From Leptospira sp. (GTDB taxonomy: Bacteria > Spirochaetota > Leptospiria > Leptospirales > Leptospiraceae), in NCBI GenBank assembly GCA_027531445.1, contig JAPZRK010000058.1, forward strand, positions 1-64,000: 64,000 bases of DNA. Direction: 5' to 3'. Position 1 is the first letter of the stretch, and each line of letters starts with the position of its first letter. The translations under genes and the position numbers were made by a program. Below are positions 9,477 through 17,697 of this stretch, piece by piece. The notes under the pieces were generated by a model that was not told where the DNA came from, did no database searches, and saw nothing but the letters and a program-made list of their open reading frames with translations.

Positions 9477-9901
9477 TTCGATAAGGATATTACCTATTTT
9501 GGAGAGGGAAATGACAAGAAATTGATTGGCAATTTTAAGGGTTGGGCAGCTACTTCACTGAGATTGATGTTTTTCCTTATATAGATAAAGTTCAATTTGT
9601 AATTATGATAAACGAAACTTACTTCGACGACTTCACAAACAATGCTTATTCAAAAGCAGGGGAACACCATAGTTATACTGATAAAAATGGATGGCCTAGA
9701 CCAAAGTTTGCCTGTGATGATTTCTTTTTTCATGCTTTCTCATTAGAAACAAGTCGAGGAAATCATAATGATGCAAGATATGCAAACAACTCCGATTGTG
9801 ATTATGATCCCAAATATTGGGGGGACACCATTTATCAGCCGATTTGGAATCCAAGAGAAATGGGCACATTAGAACAACTTGGAATCAAGGAAGTAAAGTA
9901 A
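9477..9901 (+). pseudogene. Frameshifted C-terminal fragment of an unknown protein
   Basis: Two adjoining frames read as one protein with a 1-nt shift near 9535-9545. The first gives DKDITYFGEGNDKKLIG then NFKGW; the second continues SYFTEIDVFPYIDKV through to LEQLGIKEVK and a stop at 9901. The second frame alone has only a TTG start directly after an in-frame stop, and no RBS. I do not recognise the domain; it is rich in aromatic residues, Asp and His. Its place between a repeat and a lipoprotein gene matches the other displaced tips, so it may be another tip remnant. Confidence 0.5.
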
Positions 9902-9982
9902 TTAAAGAGTCCAATCCGCCTATTCAATCTTTCTTCCAAATGATATGAGCAGATTCGAATTTTCAAAAACAATGAGAATGAA

Positions 9983-10531
9983 ATGGGATTAAGAAAAATA
10001 TTTATTCTAGTGATTATAATTTTGATAAACCAAAGATGCGACAAAACCGAGCAGAATAATTTTCACAATTCCGGAAAATCTAACTTAAGCTATAACGGTT
10101 TAAAAGAACTTACATCTTGTGAAAATATGGTTCTCAATTTGCTCATTGAAAAGAATATCAATGGTTTAACTCCGTATTTGGCCAAGGAATTTGAATTCAT
10201 TATTCCTTATGGCGAAATTATTTCCAAAGAAAATCTCGTAAAACAATTAAGACAAAAGCAAGGATTCTGGTATTCATTACTTTTTTCTGCGAAAAAACCT
10301 GCAGATTTTTCTATATCAGAGAATCCTGATTTAACTTTACCTGAGTTTTCCGTGAGTGATATGTTGAAAAGAGGTAATATTTCTGTCGATTTCTCAAATC
10401 CAGAAGCCAATTATCGAGATGTAATCACAAAATACAATGATTACAAGAAGAGTGAAGTGGGTTACGAATATCGTTTGAAATTTAATACTGTAGATAATGA
10501 AAACTGTGTTTTTTATGCAGTTGGATTTTGA
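9983..10531 (+). CDS. Lipoprotein of unknown function
   Basis: A 182-aa protein with a hydrophobic N-terminus and lipobox-like LINQRC, so probably lipid-anchored. The remainder (FEFIIPYGEIISKENLV, RLKFNTVDNENCVFY) could form a small alpha+beta domain, but I recognise no family. It follows the 9477-9901 fragment by 81 nt, and its 3' end overlaps by 35 nt the next fragment in another frame. That overlap suggests a recombination junction. Context makes it a candidate immunity lipoprotein. Confidence 0.6.
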   Translation: MGLRKIFILVIIILINQRCDKTEQNNFHNSGKSNLSYNGLKELTSCENMVLNLLIEKNINGLTPYLAKEFEFIIPYGEIISKENLVKQLRQKQGFWYSLLFSAKKPADFSISENPDLTLPEFSVSDMLKRGNISVDFSNPEANYRDVITKYNDYKKSEVGYEYRLKFNTVDNENCVFYAVGF

Positions 10532-11116
10532 TTTTATTGACGATCATACTGTTTCACCAGAGCGATCAATGTTAGTAGCTGATGGAGCTAACTGGATGAA
10601 ACTCTCTCAAGCAGCAAAGGAGTCGGGAATAGAATCTCTAGGACTGACTTCTGTGAAGCGCGATGATTCTAGTAGCCACGGGGCTGGTTACTCTTTTGAC
10701 GTGGGTTCGGTAACTGACGCGAATGGCAATGAGATTTTTATTAAATATAATGAAGATTTTAAAAAAGACCAAATCATAGACCTTAAGCCGCCGATGGATA
10801 AATTTCTGGATAAAATTTCGAGCGAATCCTCAAATAAAATATCATATAACACATATTATATGATTGATGGAAATGGAAATAAAACGCCGAATTTTTTCAC
10901 TGCAGTGGGTGATAAAAATTGGGAAATGATTGGGACGGTGCAAAAAAAGGATTGAGTGCCGAACAAAGAAAGGAAATTTCGAAATTGAAGAGGGAAATGG
11001 CTGCAAAGAACGAACCTCCGTTTATACTCACCGCTGAAGATATAAAACAAATTTGGGATCATAGACATCATTTGCATATATCTGAGAGTGGATATTATCA
11101 ATACGAGAAAAAATGA
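10497..11116 (+). pseudogene. Peptidase M15-like C-terminal tip split by a frame change
   Basis: The first frame (10497-10955) gives NWMKLSQAAKESGIESLGL and then SSSHGAGYSFDVG, matching the metal-binding H-x2-G-x3-D pattern of M15/VanY-type peptidases. The second frame, shifted by -1, continues KKGLSAEQRKEISKLK to IWDHRHHLHIS, the closing HxH metal motif, and stops at 11116. Together they make a nearly complete M15-like domain. The frames meet at A7 (10942-10948), read in the first frame as A-AAA-AAG. There is no signal peptide or delivery core, so it looks like a displaced toxin tip that would cleave peptidoglycan peptides. A working frameshift or a plain indel are both possible. Confidence 0.6.
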
Positions 11117-11994
11117 AAAAAATCCTTCTTTTATCTTTCTTTGTAATCGCTTGTACTTCTGCACCAAACGAAAAACAAGGGGAAGGCACAAGTCAACGAA
11201 AGGAGACGGATCTTTTGGAAATACTGGAACATTGGGGAGTTGTGTTCCCAAGAGAGCAGAAACAAAATTTCAATCAATCTGGTGGTCGGAAAGATATAGG
11301 ATATGTTCTGTATAAACAAATTTCTATCGCATTAAGATCCCAGGATAGAAAAGAATATCTGTCGCGTCGGTGCAGCGTTTTATGGAAGTTTAGTGACACT
11401 GGACAACCAAGTGACCTTGATATTGAAAAACGGTATAGTATTGTCGATTCTGAAATTAGAGAGGTATATCAAAAAACCGAAGTATTTAAAGAACCTGCCC
11501 TATATCCAGTGGAATTCGGATATCACTTTATTTTTAAGGAGGGAGTGTTAGATGAGGTGACTTGCCATCAACCTATCACATATTTTAGCGAAAAATGCGA
11601 TGATTCCATGTTTCTGAATCCAGACGGCACTATTCGAGAGGTTAAAACACATAAAACCAAGTGCAAACAAGGATGCGCTCAATTCCAGCCGATACGACTA
11701 CCCGGGACCTATTATATAGCCACTAACCAAGTTCGGATCAGAGACAAAGCATCTACTAAAGGTAAGATATTAAGGGAGTTGTCTAAAGATACAAAAGTCG
11801 AAGTCATCGCAGATGCAGAAACTTATGAATATGTAGGATCTCATTTTGCAACCTGGGCACAAGTAAAGTTAGACGATGGCAAGGTAGGCTATGTTTATGG
11901 AGCATTTTTACGTGCACCAGGAGAACCAGATGTGGTTGCGATCAAAGAGAAGGCCGAGATTTGGAAAAAGGAAAATGGGATGAAGGGGAAGTAA
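11113..11994 (+). CDS. SH3-domain lipoprotein
   Basis: A 293-aa lipoprotein (signal sequence MKKILLLSFFVIAC, lipobox VIAC). Residues about 198-275 form a bacterial SH3 (SH3b) domain: the pattern VRIRDKAST, LRELSKDTKVEVI, WAQVKLDDGKVGYVYGAFL is typical. The middle part is unrecognised and has paired cysteines. The start codon overlaps the stop of the M15-like fragment by 4 nt, a coupling typical of paired genes. SH3b domains often bind peptidoglycan, so it could protect against or dock the neighbouring M15-like activity; that is inference. Repeat copy 2 starts directly after its stop codon. Confidence 0.75.
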   Translation: MKKILLLSFFVIACTSAPNEKQGEGTSQRKETDLLEILEHWGVVFPREQKQNFNQSGGRKDIGYVLYKQISIALRSQDRKEYLSRRCSVLWKFSDTGQPSDLDIEKRYSIVDSEIREVYQKTEVFKEPALYPVEFGYHFIFKEGVLDEVTCHQPITYFSEKCDDSMFLNPDGTIREVKTHKTKCKQGCAQFQPIRLPGTYYIATNQVRIRDKASTKGKILRELSKDTKVEVIADAETYEYVGSHFATWAQVKLDDGKVGYVYGAFLRAPGEPDVVAIKEKAEIWKKENGMKGK

Positions 11995-12164
11995 CCCCCG
12001 CACCAGCGATAGCAGCGGAAATCCTTTGCGTAGCAAAGATTGGAGCGTATAGCGCGATCGGTTAGTAAGATGAAGTCACGATCCACTAACATATCCGAGG
12101 TGCCGGTCATAAATGATTATCTTATCTTCGCGAGGTTTTATACGCAATACGTGTAAACCCCCAC
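11995..12164 (+). repeat. Structured ~170-bp direct repeat, copy 2
   Basis: The second copy of the element at 9006-9174, beginning with the base after the stop codon of the SH3 lipoprotein gene. Both copies lie downstream of a lipoprotein gene and upstream of a C-rich tract, in the same orientation. Confidence 0.9.
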
Positions 12165-12217
12165 ACTACCTAAACCCCCACCACGACCCTCTAACCCCCA
12201 CCCCACACCACCACCGA
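12155..12217. repeat. C-rich tract after repeat copy 2
   Basis: CCCCCAC, CCCTCTAACC and CACCACC words run into the 3' end of the Gly-rich lipoprotein gene on the opposite strand. It resembles the tract at 9165-9279. Confidence 0.5.
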
Positions 12218-12229
12218 CTGCGGGCACGA

Positions 12230-12622
12230 TTAATGCCCGCCACCACCATGACCTCCCCCGCCTCCTGAATTTCCTCCACCAGAGGATCCGCCACCACTAG
12301 AGCCCCCACCCGACCTCCTTCCTCCTCCTCCTGAGCTTCTGGTCGAACCTGTTGAGGTCCTACGAGTTCCACTGCTAGAAATGGAACCGCAGTCGGAGAG
12401 ACAGAGTGCAGTGATCAAATGACAAGCATTCGTCATCGAATCCCGAGCGGAAACGGATGTTTGGCCAGTTGCTAGGTAACACAAAGTTTGATTCACCAAA
12501 CATTGGTTTCTACAAGAACTGCCTGTAGATTTGTTTCCTGAATTGGAACAATTGGTCAAAATCGAAATTGAGAGTAATAGAAAGGATGTTTTGATTAAAT
12601 TTTTAAGCACTTGATGATTCAT
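12230..12622 (-). CDS. Small lipoprotein with Ser/Gly/His-rich tail
   Basis: A 130-aa protein with a signal peptide and lipobox (SILTNC). A cysteine-containing segment (SSCRNQCLVNQTLCYL, CLSDCGS) is followed by a low-complexity tail of Ser, Arg and Gly ending GGHGGGGH. The start overlaps the stop of the ankyrin lipoprotein gene by one base, so the two are co-transcribed. The stop codon lies in the loop of a perfect 7-bp inverted repeat (GCGGGCA/TGCCCGC, 12220-12240). I recognise no domain. The C-rich DNA that encodes the tail borders the repeat element. Confidence 0.6.
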   Translation of the reverse strand: MNHQVLKNLIKTSFLLLSISILTNCSNSGNKSTGSSCRNQCLVNQTLCYLATGQTSVSARDSMTNACHLITALCLSDCGSISSSGTRRTSTGSTRSSGGGGRRSGGGSSGGGSSGGGNSGGGGGHGGGGH

Positions 12623-13092
12623 TACTTACCACCTTTTTCAGTTAGGAGGAGAATGATCTCTTCCTTATCGGAAAGAGTGACCTCGGAAAGTGCGGTGTGC
12701 CCTGCATTCGATTTGATATTGGGATCAGCACCCGCCTCAAGTAAGATCTTTACAATCTTCGGATAACGGTTATATGCCGCTATCATCAACGCCGTATGCC
12801 CATTTCGAGTTTTGGCATTCGGATTGGCATTAAAAGTCAAGAGCAGGTAAGCCATCGCATCGTGTCCTTCCTTTGCCGCAATCATAAGAGGAGTCAATCT
12901 TTCAAAGGTATCCTCAGGTTGGTTTACATCGGCTCCTTCTCGGATCATCTGCCTTACGCGATCTGTGTCTCCGATGGCAACCTGGTAAAAAAAATTGAAA
13001 TAACGATCATCTGTTCGGCGTTGGTTCGGGAAGTTTACACACTGCAGTCCTAGTAACGCGATTAGAATCGGGATCACAAATTTTGGTTTCAT
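12622..13092 (-). CDS. Ankyrin-repeat lipoprotein
   Basis: A 156-aa protein with a signal sequence and a probable lipobox (LLGLQC). Residues about 30-150 form three to four ankyrin repeats: REGADVNQPEDTFERLTPLM, then NANPNAKTRNGHTALMIAA, then EAGADPNIKSNAGHTALSEV. It is a protein-binding scaffold in the periplasm or on a membrane; the partner is unknown. First gene of a two-gene minus-strand unit, divergent from the LuxR-type regulator gene at 13209. Confidence 0.85.
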   Translation of the reverse strand: MKPKFVIPILIALLGLQCVNFPNQRRTDDRYFNFFYQVAIGDTDRVRQMIREGADVNQPEDTFERLTPLMIAAKEGHDAMAYLLLTFNANPNAKTRNGHTALMIAAYNRYPKIVKILLEAGADPNIKSNAGHTALSEVTLSDKEEIILLLTEKGGK

Positions 13093-13208
13093 GCTTCCAT
13101 TATTGCTCGAAAATCAGAAAGAAAAAATGGCGGATCTCCACATTTGTGGAAACTACCTATATTATCCTTGAAGTTGACGGTGATTTTTGATTCTATTGAG
13201 CTATCATT

Positions 13209-13727
13209 ATGGAGAAACCGAGCTACCGAATTCTATTTCTTTGGATATATGTGATTTCCCTTGTTTTATGGATCATCGAAGAGATTTATACGCTCACAAA
13301 TCCACCCGAGATTTTTGACAAATTCCGCATTCTCATTGCAACCTTTGAGACATTCATCGCTGTCTCTTCTTTTCTCGCCATTTCCATTCTTTACCGTGAA
13401 TTGAAGGCAGAAGAAATCGAAAATGAGCAGGCGCAAACAGCGATCCACGATCTCAAACGCACAAATCGCATCCTAAAGAATCCTGAGTCGAGTTTTTGGA
13501 TTGAAGTAAAATCCCAAATGGACGCCTGGAAACTGACAGAGACAGAAAAAGAAATCGCCATCCTGCTACTTCGAGGTTTTTCCCACCAACAGATCGCTGG
13601 CGTCCGCAAAAAAAGTCTTCGTACCATTGAGAACCAAACCGCTTCCATTTATGAAAAAGCATCCATGAGAGGGAAATTGGAGCTCATTTCCTTCTTTTTA
13701 ACCCCGCTTTTACCCGAAGAGGAATGA
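13209..13727 (+). CDS. Membrane-anchored LuxR-type HTH regulator
   Basis: A 172-aa protein. Two hydrophobic segments (about residues 8-28 and 42-62) are followed by a coiled-coil-like linker and a LuxR/GerE-type helix-turn-helix at about 108-160: LTETEKEIAILLLRGFSHQQ, then RKKSLRTIENQTASIYEKA. There is no receiver or ligand domain, so a membrane-tethered regulator is the simplest reading. It stands alone between a divergent lipoprotein pair and the M23 operon, which may be its targets; that is inference. Confidence 0.8.
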   Translation: MEKPSYRILFLWIYVISLVLWIIEEIYTLTNPPEIFDKFRILIATFETFIAVSSFLAISILYRELKAEEIENEQAQTAIHDLKRTNRILKNPESSFWIEVKSQMDAWKLTETEKEIAILLLRGFSHQQIAGVRKKSLRTIENQTASIYEKASMRGKLELISFFLTPLLPEEE

Positions 13728-13785
13728 ATATGCCTCAAAAAATCTTGACCTTGTGGCAAATCCGCAGATCCTTCATGCAAGGTCA

Positions 13786-15342
13786 ATGGATCTCATGAAA
13801 CGTTCCTGCATCGCCCTACTTTTCCTTTTTTCAATCGGATCCATCCATCCGCAATCCAACTTGGATGATAAAAGCAAAGATCTCCAAAACGCCTTGCTTG
13901 AAAAAAACAAAGCCTCCAGAGAACGTATTTTGGCTAAGTACGATCAGTTTTACAATCGCATCAAAAACAGATATCCTGGACTCGACTTTAAGTCTCTGCC
14001 GATGGACCCGAGTCTTGCAAAGGATGTCATTGACCACAACGAAGCTCCGGGTGGTAATTCAAAAAAAGTGAAACAAGTTTTTGGTTATGCGGCGGAAAAT
14101 TTCTATTTAAAATCAGAACCCGATCCTCATACAAACTTTAACCTACCCACCAAACTTAAACGAGGCGAAAAGGTAGAAATCGTTATGGTTCTCAAAAATG
14201 ACGGCCCCAATCGGAAAGAATCTTCCAATTGGTGTTTGATCAGAACTTCTTCCAAAAAGGAAGGTTACGTTCCTTCAGAATACCTTTCTCCTTCTAACTC
14301 TTCTGCTACTTTGCCAAAAAATAGAAATATCGAGCCGAACTTCTTTGACCCAACAACTGGCAGCTCACCGGAACTAGACGGACGTCACAAGGGCAAAACA
14401 TATTGGGTCAGCGCCTCCATTCTCAATCTCAGAGCCAATCCAGATGTAAATTCATTCATTCTAGATCGCATCAGTCGCGGCACCAAAGTAACCATTGTCC
14501 AGTCTACAATGAAAGAAGATCAAATCGATGATAAATCGGATGTTTGGCACGAAGTCGAGAGTGGTTTCCAAAAAGGTTGGGTGTTTGGTGGTTATCTCAG
14601 TTCTTCAGAAATTACCGTAACATATGATGGAAACGAATCTGCAGGTCCCAGCTTCCCATCCGAAAATCCTGATGATTTAAAACCTGGCGAAAAAAGATAC
14701 GTTAGATCGGCAACCCTTCGCCTTCGAGATGAACCGAATGATTACGGCACTGTCATCACAACCATTCCTGGTGCTGAAAGGGTAAAGATCATTGATTCCG
14801 CAAAAGAACTAGAAACCATCGGTGGAATTCGTTCCCGCTGGATCTATGTTAGCTGGGATGATACCTGGGAAGGTTGGGTATTTGGTGGTTTTGTTTCCAA
14901 AGAAAAAGGCGAATTGGTAGACAATGACGATATCTCAAAATACTTCCAACTCCCTGTTGACAACGACAGATATGTTTCTTCTTCTTTTGGCACGAGAGTC
15001 GATCCAGTCACGGGAAAAATTGGCGCATTCCATTCTGGCATCGACTTGCCTGCCGCAACTGGCACTCCCATTCGCGCCGTGAGCGATGGCAAAGTCTGGA
15101 AGACCGTCACAACTAGCGGCGGCTATGGGGTGTTAACTATACTCAGCCACAAAAACAACATCTACACATACTACGCTCATCAAAACGATCGAAAAGTAGC
15201 AGAAGGTGAATCAGTAAAATCAGGTGATATCATCGGTGAAGTCGGCAACACTGGCAAGTCAACCGGGCCCCACCTTCACTTTGAGGTCCGAAAAGGGCCA
15301 TCCCAACAAGCACTCGATCCAGGCGCATACCTTCCAAAATAA
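13786..15342 (+). CDS. SH3-domain M23 family metallopeptidase (murein endopeptidase)
   Basis: An exported protein of about 518 aa likely to cut peptidoglycan cross-links. A signal peptide (MKRSCIALLFLFSIGSIHPQ) sets the start at the ATG at 13786 or 13795; the GTG at 13753 is less likely. Three SH3b-like domains follow (about residues 75-160, 190-265, 290-365; note WVFGGYL and WVFGGFV). A C-terminal LytM/M23 domain carries H416-x3-D420 (FHSGIDL) and HLH at 496-498 (GPHLHFEV), the zinc ligands, so it should be active. It is the first gene of an operon; the next start lies 4 nt past its stop. Confidence 0.9.
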   Translation: MDLMKRSCIALLFLFSIGSIHPQSNLDDKSKDLQNALLEKNKASRERILAKYDQFYNRIKNRYPGLDFKSLPMDPSLAKDVIDHNEAPGGNSKKVKQVFGYAAENFYLKSEPDPHTNFNLPTKLKRGEKVEIVMVLKNDGPNRKESSNWCLIRTSSKKEGYVPSEYLSPSNSSATLPKNRNIEPNFFDPTTGSSPELDGRHKGKTYWVSASILNLRANPDVNSFILDRISRGTKVTIVQSTMKEDQIDDKSDVWHEVESGFQKGWVFGGYLSSSEITVTYDGNESAGPSFPSENPDDLKPGEKRYVRSATLRLRDEPNDYGTVITTIPGAERVKIIDSAKELETIGGIRSRWIYVSWDDTWEGWVFGGFVSKEKGELVDNDDISKYFQLPVDNDRYVSSSFGTRVDPVTGKIGAFHSGIDLPAATGTPIRAVSDGKVWKTVTTSGGYGVLTILSHKNNIYTYYAHQNDRKVAEGESVKSGDIIGEVGNTGKSTGPHLHFEVRKGPSQQALDPGAYLPK

Positions 15343-15346
15343 TATT

Positions 15347-17281
15347 ATGAAAACAAAATTACATCTCTCCATTCTCCTGCTACTGATTTCCCTTCACGTT
15401 TCCTTTTCTTCCCAACTAACGGCACAGGATTCAGTGGTGTCAGAAAAACCTGATATGGTGAAGATTTTATTAAAAGGCAGTCCAAAAGACTTAGATTCGG
15501 CGATCCTTGTTGGTGGGGATATCAATTCCGCAGACCCCACAAATGGCAAAACATTGCTTATGTTAGCCGTCGAAAAAAACAAAACAAAACAATTTGATGC
15601 GCTGGTAGCCGGTGGGGCTGATTTGAATCGACGTGATTTAACAGGCAAAACCCTTCTTCATTATGTTGTTACTTCCAGATTCACAAATCAATTCAAAACA
15701 TTGGTAGAAAAGGGAGCAGATCCCAATGCATATGACGGTGAAGGAAACACACCTCTCCACATAGCGATCTTAAAAACTCCTATCGGCATACAAAAGCTAA
15801 TCGTAGAAAGCAAAGCAGATGTCAATCTTCGAAATAATCCACGAAAGTCTCCACTTTTCCTTGCAGTCGAAAAGGGCAAAACGGATAGCATCACCTATCT
15901 ACTCCAAAATGGAGCCAATCCCAATCTACCAGAACTCACAGGCCGAACTCCTCTCTTTGTCAGCATAGATGCTAAAAACATAAAACTCATGACTACACTT
16001 CTAGATGCGGGTGCTGATCCGAATAGCAAGGATGCCAAAGCAATTACACCTATCCTCCTAACGATTGATAAATCCTTTCAAGCGGGAACAGAGCTTCTCT
16101 TAGCGCGCGGTGCAGAATGGGATATCCTAGATGGAGAGGACCAACCACTTACCTTTGCCGCCTACTCTAAAAAAAATTATGCCATTTTAAAACTTCTGTT
16201 TCAAAAAGGCGCAAATCCAAACTTAACAGGAAAACAAGGCAAATCATTGCTTGAACTTTCCATCGAAAGAAATGATCTCCCCCTTACGAAACTTCTCATC
16301 GAATTTAAAGCGAATCTAAATGCAAAATTCTCTACGAAACGATATCCATTGGAAGAGTCGATCGAAAAGAACCGCCCTGCGATCGGCGCATTACTGATAC
16401 AAGCCGATTCAAATCTTTCCATTTTAACCGAAGGCGGATACCAAATGATCCACCTTGCCGCGAAAAAAGGTTCCAATCAAATCATTGAAGAATTGATCAA
16501 AAAAAATACATCCATCGAAGCGCTCACCATTCAAACAAACGAAACACCATTAGCACTCGCCTTAGAAGCAAAGCAGTATTCTACAGCAAAGCTACTCATC
16601 TCAAAAAAAGCAAATCTCAACCACATTTCAAAAAGCGGCAAGTCTCTGTTATCCGAGTCGATCGAAAGAAAGGATTTGGAAGCGATCAAACTGCTACTCA
16701 ATTCAGGAGCCGATGCAAACGAAAAGAACTCCGAAGACGAAACCTTAGTAATGGTTGTTTGCAAATTAGAATTAGATAAAAAAGATCAAAAGTTTTCTAC
16801 AGAACTCATGAAGTTACTGATTTCAAAAGGAATCAACGTAAATGCGAAAAACAAACGAGGCCTTTCCGCACTTCATTTGGCATTTAACAGGAACAATACC
16901 GAACTCATTTATACGCTAGTGGGCGCTGGAGCGGAGGTTGATTCAGCTGACAATAACGGCATGACCGTTCTGAGAAAGGCTGTGATCCGATTTTTACAAA
17001 CCAAGGAGATTCTTGTCGCAGAGCAATATAAAAAATTAGTACTTTTCCTAATGGAGCGAAGGGCGAATTTGAACCTTCAAGATCGTGCTGGAAAAACTAT
17101 ACTTTCCGATCTCGCGCTTCAATACGATTCTGGTAAAAATGATGCAGTGTTAGAGCTTGCAAGAATCTTTATATTGAATGGTGCGAATCCCAAAATTGAA
17201 GATACCACAGGCAAATCTCCGTTAAAGTATGCGGAAGATAAAAGTTTAGTTGAATTGATTGATATTTATCGCGGAAACTAA
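15347..17281 (+). CDS. Large exported ankyrin-repeat protein
   Basis: A 644-aa protein with a signal peptide (MKTKLHLSILLLLISLHVSF) followed almost entirely by ankyrin repeats, roughly 16-18 by eye. Repeat cores such as GGADLNRRDLTGKTLLHYVV and GADPNAYDGEGNTPLHIAI are clear. The start at 15347 is chosen because the upstream in-frame region overlaps the M23 gene. Probably a periplasmic or surface scaffold. Its last base is shared with the next start codon, so it is coupled to the cyclic-nucleotide-binding gene. Confidence 0.9.
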   Translation: MKTKLHLSILLLLISLHVSFSSQLTAQDSVVSEKPDMVKILLKGSPKDLDSAILVGGDINSADPTNGKTLLMLAVEKNKTKQFDALVAGGADLNRRDLTGKTLLHYVVTSRFTNQFKTLVEKGADPNAYDGEGNTPLHIAILKTPIGIQKLIVESKADVNLRNNPRKSPLFLAVEKGKTDSITYLLQNGANPNLPELTGRTPLFVSIDAKNIKLMTTLLDAGADPNSKDAKAITPILLTIDKSFQAGTELLLARGAEWDILDGEDQPLTFAAYSKKNYAILKLLFQKGANPNLTGKQGKSLLELSIERNDLPLTKLLIEFKANLNAKFSTKRYPLEESIEKNRPAIGALLIQADSNLSILTEGGYQMIHLAAKKGSNQIIEELIKKNTSIEALTIQTNETPLALALEAKQYSTAKLLISKKANLNHISKSGKSLLSESIERKDLEAIKLLLNSGADANEKNSEDETLVMVVCKLELDKKDQKFSTELMKLLISKGINVNAKNKRGLSALHLAFNRNNTELIYTLVGAGAEVDSADNNGMTVLRKAVIRFLQTKEILVAEQYKKLVLFLMERRANLNLQDRAGKTILSDLALQYDSGKNDAVLELARIFILNGANPKIEDTTGKSPLKYAEDKSLVELIDIYRGN

Positions 17282-17697
17282 TGGCAAAAGAAAACACAAT
17301 CAATATATTCGATTTTGTAAATACAGTTCCGACAAAATCCTTTAAACGCGGCGAGATCATCGTCCGAGAAGGAGAACCGTCTAACGAGCGGATGTATTTT
17401 ATTTTGAGCGGGGTTCTTTCCGTTGGTATGGGATCACCTGACCAAAAGAACTTTCATGAAGTCCGCAAACTCAGCACAGGTGAATTTTTTGGAGAGATCG
17501 CTCTCATTTCTGCACGCCCCCGGGCAATGACCGTATTTATCGAGTCAGACAGAGCACAGCTTGGTATCCTGGATAAACAAAATCTCATTCGTATTGCTAA
17601 TTCCAATCCAATGTTCGTATATGCATTATTACAAACATACGTAGAAAGACTCATCGAAGCAGAACAAAGGTTAAAAGATTTAACAGATGGGACTTAA
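17281..17697 (+). CDS. Cyclic nucleotide-binding domain protein (first of a pair)
   Basis: A 138-aa cytosolic protein that is essentially one CRP-type cNMP-binding domain. The binding cassette is visible as GEFFGEIALISARPRAMTV, with the Glu and Arg that contact the cyclic phosphate. It has no HTH, so it is not a CRP-like transcription factor by itself. It overlaps the ankyrin gene by one base and the next cNMP gene by 11 bases. The pair may act together as a sensor; the ligand is not predictable. Confidence 0.85.
   Translation: MAKENTINIFDFVNTVPTKSFKRGEIIVREGEPSNERMYFILSGVLSVGMGSPDQKNFHEVRKLSTGEFFGEIALISARPRAMTVFIESDRAQLGILDKQNLIRIANSNPMFVYALLQTYVERLIEAEQRLKDLTDGT

Noticed and set aside
9006..12164. 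The 170-bp repeats as integron attC sites with gene cassettes between them
   Set aside because: There are GTTAG and CTAAC words, but no paired attC core sites with correct spacing, and no integrase in the window.
15224..15346. An upstream extension of the ankyrin protein
   Set aside because: It overlaps the M23 catalytic region; the ATG at 15347 begins a clear signal peptide.
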